64,000 nt of DNA from Rheinheimera sp. UJ63 (GTDB lineage: Bacteria; Pseudomonadota; Gammaproteobacteria; Enterobacterales; Alteromonadaceae): NCBI RefSeq assembly GCF_021568285.1, contig NZ_JAKGTQ010000002.1, forward strand, positions 372,001 through 436,000, given 5' to 3'. Every line of letters begins with the position of its first letter. Positions within the stretch are counted from its first letter, which is position 1. Below the pieces are notes generated by a model. The model had not been told where the DNA came from and ran no database searches. It was given only the letters and a program-made list of their open reading frames with translations. Of this stretch, positions 61,657 through 64,000 are shown piece after piece. A program made the translations under genes and the position numbers.

Positions 61657-61746
61657 GCTAAGCGCTGCGCTAACGCTTTTTCTGATGGCATTATGCCGGC
61701 AGATCCGTCATCATTAACCTTATTATTGACAGTATGGGATAGACAC

Positions 61747-62139
61747 ATGGAATACCAATTATCGGCAGAAGAGTTAGCACGCATTACGGCGCTTGATGCA
61801 GAGCAGCGTTACGACTACTTTATTCAAGCCGTTGCAGATTTACAGCAGATCTGGATCCTAACAGATGATGAAGGTTTTGTTTTAGTCAGTGCCGAAGATG
61901 AACGTTGTATCCCAGTATGGCCTCACCTTGAGTTAGCTGAGCAGTGGATTGAAGGCGAATGGTCAAACTGCCAAGCGCAAGCCGTTGATTTAGAAACCTG
62001 GTTAAACAAGTGGACTGAAGGCTTAAATGGCGATGAGTTAAGTATTGCCGTATTGCCAGACGCGGATGGTCCAGGTGTGGTAGTTTCGCCAGATGAAATG
62101 GCTGAAACGCTGGTTGATGAAACAAGCGACGACGCGTAA
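61747..62139 (+). CDS. DUF2750-like acidic protein
   Basis: Taking the ATG at 61747 (GGGA upstream), this 130-residue protein is strongly acidic, with RYDYFIQAVADLQQIWILTDDEGFVL and IPVWPHLELAEQWIEGEWSN, typical of the DUF2750 family. Function is unknown. An in-frame ATG at 61693 would add 18 residues but fits the family less well. A bidirectional hairpin follows. Confidence 0.75.
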   Translation: MEYQLSAEELARITALDAEQRYDYFIQAVADLQQIWILTDDEGFVLVSAEDERCIPVWPHLELAEQWIEGEWSNCQAQAVDLETWLNKWTEGLNGDELSIAVLPDADGPGVVVSPDEMAETLVDETSDDA

Positions 62140-62182
62140 AACTGTTTTTCATTAGGCCTTGTTTTGCTTAACGATGATAATT

Positions 62183-62218
62183 AAGCCGCAATAGGTAGAC
62201 ACTTTACTACTGCGGCTT
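62183..62218. terminator. Hairpin between convergent genes, possible bidirectional terminator
   Basis: Arms AAGCCGCA and TGCGGCTT enclose a loop that contains a further short stem. It lies between the DUF2750 gene and the minus-strand ldhA, with AT-rich flanks on both sides. Confidence 0.55.
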
Positions 62219-62224
62219 TAACAC

Positions 62225-63205
62225 TTAGTTGGCTAATTCATTACCGTTAAAACTGCCGCTGGCATAAGCTAACAAGTTTTCACTGGTAATATGGCTAATT
62301 TGCTGTAACGCTTCTTTGGTAAAAAACGCCTGATGCCCAGTAATTAATACATTGGAAAAGGTTAATAAGCGCTTAAACACTTCGTCATCAATCATCTGCT
62401 CTGATAAGTTCTCAAAGAAAATATCCGCTTCTTGCTCGTACACATCTAAGCCTAAATAACCAATTTTACGATTTTTCAAACCATCGATAACGGCTTTAGT
62501 GTCAATTAATGCACCGCGGCTGGTATTAATCAGCATCACGCCTTCTTTCATTAAATTAAGGCTGTCGGCATTAATGATATATTTGGTTTGTGGTGACAGC
62601 GGGCAGTGCAAACTAATAATGTCACTTTGCTGATAAAGCGCGGTTAAGCTGGTGTAATGCTCGGCAAATTCCGGATCAGGTTTAATATCATAGCAAAGCA
62701 GTTTGCAACCAAACCCTTTTAAGATCCGAGCGGTTGCCAGCCCGATGCGGCCAGTACCAATGATGCCCACCGTTTTACCGTGCATATTAAAACCTAATAA
62801 ACCGTCTAAGGCGAAATTGTCATCGCGCACGCGGTTGTAAGCTTTGTGTAATTTGCGATTAAGCGTCAGCATCATAGCGACGGTATGTTCTGCAACTGCC
62901 TCAGGCGAGTAGGCGGGGACCCGTGCGATGCGAATGCCTAAGGCTTTGGCGGTGTCTAAATCGACGTTGTTAAAGCCGGCGCAGCGCAGTGCAACCATTT
63001 CGATGCCCATCACTGACATCTGCTCTAACACTGGCGCAGATAAATCATCATTAACAAAGGCACAGATAGCATGGCAGCCCTGCGCCAGTTTAAGGTGTTC
63101 TAGGTTAAGTCGGCTTTCAATATAGTGAAATTGAAGACTGGGATCGGCCCATTGGCTGAACCCTTCTTTATCGTATTTTTTGGCACTGAATACAGCGACT
63201 TTCAT
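62225..63205 (-). CDS. ldhA: D-lactate dehydrogenase (fermentative)
   Basis: This 326-residue D-2-hydroxyacid dehydrogenase starts MKVAVFSAKKYDKEGF, as E. coli LdhA does, and has GTGRIGLATARILKGFG (NAD binding), NTSRGALIDTKAVI, LDVYEQEAD and a catalytic His in ITGHQAFFT. It reduces pyruvate to D-lactate with NADH. The frame opens at 63256, but GGGAG eight bases before the ATG at 63205 decides that start. Confidence 0.9.
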   Translation of the reverse strand: MKVAVFSAKKYDKEGFSQWADPSLQFHYIESRLNLEHLKLAQGCHAICAFVNDDLSAPVLEQMSVMGIEMVALRCAGFNNVDLDTAKALGIRIARVPAYSPEAVAEHTVAMMLTLNRKLHKAYNRVRDDNFALDGLLGFNMHGKTVGIIGTGRIGLATARILKGFGCKLLCYDIKPDPEFAEHYTSLTALYQQSDIISLHCPLSPQTKYIINADSLNLMKEGVMLINTSRGALIDTKAVIDGLKNRKIGYLGLDVYEQEADIFFENLSEQMIDDEVFKRLLTFSNVLITGHQAFFTKEALQQISHITSENLLAYASGSFNGNELAN

Positions 63206-63275
63206 CGGCAATCTCCCATCAGATTGCGGATAGTGTAGGGTATCTTGTTCGGTCATAATTAGCGCCAGATCAAAT

Positions 63276-63755
63276 TTACAGTAATTCTTCGATGGCAGGC
63301 GCTATGCTGGCGGGTTTAGTGCGCGGTGCATAGCGTTTTACTACCATCCCCTCTTTATTCACCAAAAACTTGGTGAAGTTCCATTTTATCGCTCGGCTTT
63401 TCAGTAAACCGCGGGCATGCTCTTTGAGATAATCAAACAGGGGCGCGGTATCAGGCCCATTAACATTCAGTTTAGCCATTAATGGGAAACTTAGCCCGAA
63501 ATTGATTTCACAAAACTGTTGGATCTCAGAATTGCCTGCGGGTTCTTGCCCACCAAACTGATTACAGGGGAAGGCTAAAATCACCAAACCTTGCGTGTGA
63601 TACTGCTGATAGAGCGCTTCTAGCTCTTTATATTGCGGCGTAAAGCCGCATTTGCTGGCGGTATTGACGATTAACAGCACCTTATCGCGATATTGACTGA
63701 GTTCGATGGGCTGTCCTTGGTTATCTTGCACAGTAAAATCGTAGATAGAGGGCAT
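63276..63755 (-). CDS. Glutathione peroxidase (Cys type)
   Basis: This protein of 159 residues starts at the ATG at 63755, which has AAAGGA upstream; the open frame runs 22 codons further but without a ribosome site. Thioredoxin-fold motifs are NTASKCGFTPQYKELEAL with the peroxidatic Cys, ILAFPCNQFGGQEP and the Trp/Asn in IKWNFTKFLV. It reduces peroxides in the cytosol with glutathione or thioredoxin. It lies just upstream of ldhA on the same strand. Confidence 0.9.
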   Translation of the reverse strand: MPSIYDFTVQDNQGQPIELSQYRDKVLLIVNTASKCGFTPQYKELEALYQQYHTQGLVILAFPCNQFGGQEPAGNSEIQQFCEINFGLSFPLMAKLNVNGPDTAPLFDYLKEHARGLLKSRAIKWNFTKFLVNKEGMVVKRYAPRTKPASIAPAIEELL

Positions 63756-63838
63756 TGCAGATCCTTTTATTTGCTGTTCATCGGTGAGAGAACTTAGTAA
63801 GCTATGACCACAGTATGTCATATTTTTGAGTCAGTTAT

Positions 63839-64000
63839 ATGTCAAATCAAGCAGTGAAAGTGGCCTTTATCGGCTTAGGTGTAATGGGTTTCCCAATGGC
63901 GGGTTATTTGCAGCAAAAAGGCTATGCAGTCAGCGTATATAACCGCACCGCAAGCAAGGCGGCAAAGTGGGTTGAACACTACCAAGGTGAGGCTGCTGCA
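63839..64000 (+). CDS. Beta-hydroxyacid dehydrogenase family protein, N-terminal part (runs off the window)
   Basis: Fifty-four codons from ATG at 63839 encode VAFIGLGVMGFPMAGYL and VYNRTASKA, the Rossmann motif of 3-hydroxyisobutyrate and 2-hydroxy-3-oxopropionate dehydrogenases. The rest lies outside the window, so the exact substrate cannot be given. It is divergent from the gpx gene, with 83 bases between their starts. Confidence 0.85.
   Translation, partial: MSNQAVKVAFIGLGVMGFPMAGYLQQKGYAVSVYNRTASKAAKWVEHYQGEAAA

Noticed and set aside
1-64000. tRNA, rRNA, integrase or insertion sequence marking the lasso cluster as a mobile island
   Set aside because: None was seen by eye. The relics at 8830-9218 suggest rearrangement but do not show a mobile element.

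Overview
The window reads as chromosomal DNA of a marine or freshwater gammaproteobacterium close to Rheinheimera, Alishewanella or Arsukibacterium (Alteromonadales-like). This is inferred from gene content and protein style: YjbEFGH, a DUF5610-type protein, a GlyGly-CTERM lipoprotein, a YfhM-PbpC pair, PaeA/YtfL and a PrpE-type ligase. It was not tested by a database search. I saw no rRNA, tRNA, CRISPR array or intact transposase.

Region 1 (1-8730) is a lasso-peptide biosynthetic cluster and is the most interesting part. A tightly packed plus-strand operon encodes B2 leader protease, D-type ABC exporter, B1 (PqqD-like leader-binding protein), an HPr-kinase-like protein, a sulfotransferase, the C-type asparagine-synthetase-like cyclase and an ATP-grasp enzyme. 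A second HPr-kinase-like gene lies on the minus strand. Between the two, on the minus strand at 7550-7687, is a 45-codon gene with its own TTGACA promoter and an AAGGA ribosome binding site. It encodes what I read as the precursor: a leader with WxxPxL and a Thr at -2, then a core GKPFSFVESFGSGPS that can close a Gly1-Glu8 ring and ends in Ser. The C-terminal Ser matches the site phosphorylated by the kinases of paeninodin-type clusters. The set of two kinases, a sulfotransferase and an ATP-grasp enzyme suggests a heavily decorated lasso peptide.

Region 2 (8731-20304) starts with two gene relics (a piece of a metallo-beta-lactamase-fold gene and the tail of a four-helix-bundle gene) and continues into an exopolysaccharide locus. 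It holds an MBL/beta-CASP protein, ugd, a UDP-glucuronate 4-epimerase, galU, a WbpM/CapD-type dehydratase and a yjbEFGH (gfcABCD-like) export operon. No glycosyltransferases are present here; they may lie left of the lasso cluster.

Region 3 (20374-64000) is mostly ordinary core genome: prpE, a TPR-GGDEF protein, paeA, a POT peptide transporter, an MFS transporter, rluF, an RND system with two tandem permeases, a GlyGly-CTERM lipoprotein, a CDF transporter, ygiQ, thpR, a periplasmic-haemoglobin/DUF3034/cupredoxin-like operon, alpha-2-macroglobulin with pbpC, a nucleotide phosphodiesterase, rlmC, an MCP, yqaA, ldhA, gpx and the start of a beta-hydroxyacid dehydrogenase.

Four intergenic spaces in region 3 (about 20.7, 29.0, 41.5 and 46.3 kb) carry arrays of one 22-bp repeat family built around GGTC-N-GACC and CACTC. 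Monomers often alternate as 44-bp dimers and the arrays occur in both orientations. I do not recognise this family, and it is the second main finding.
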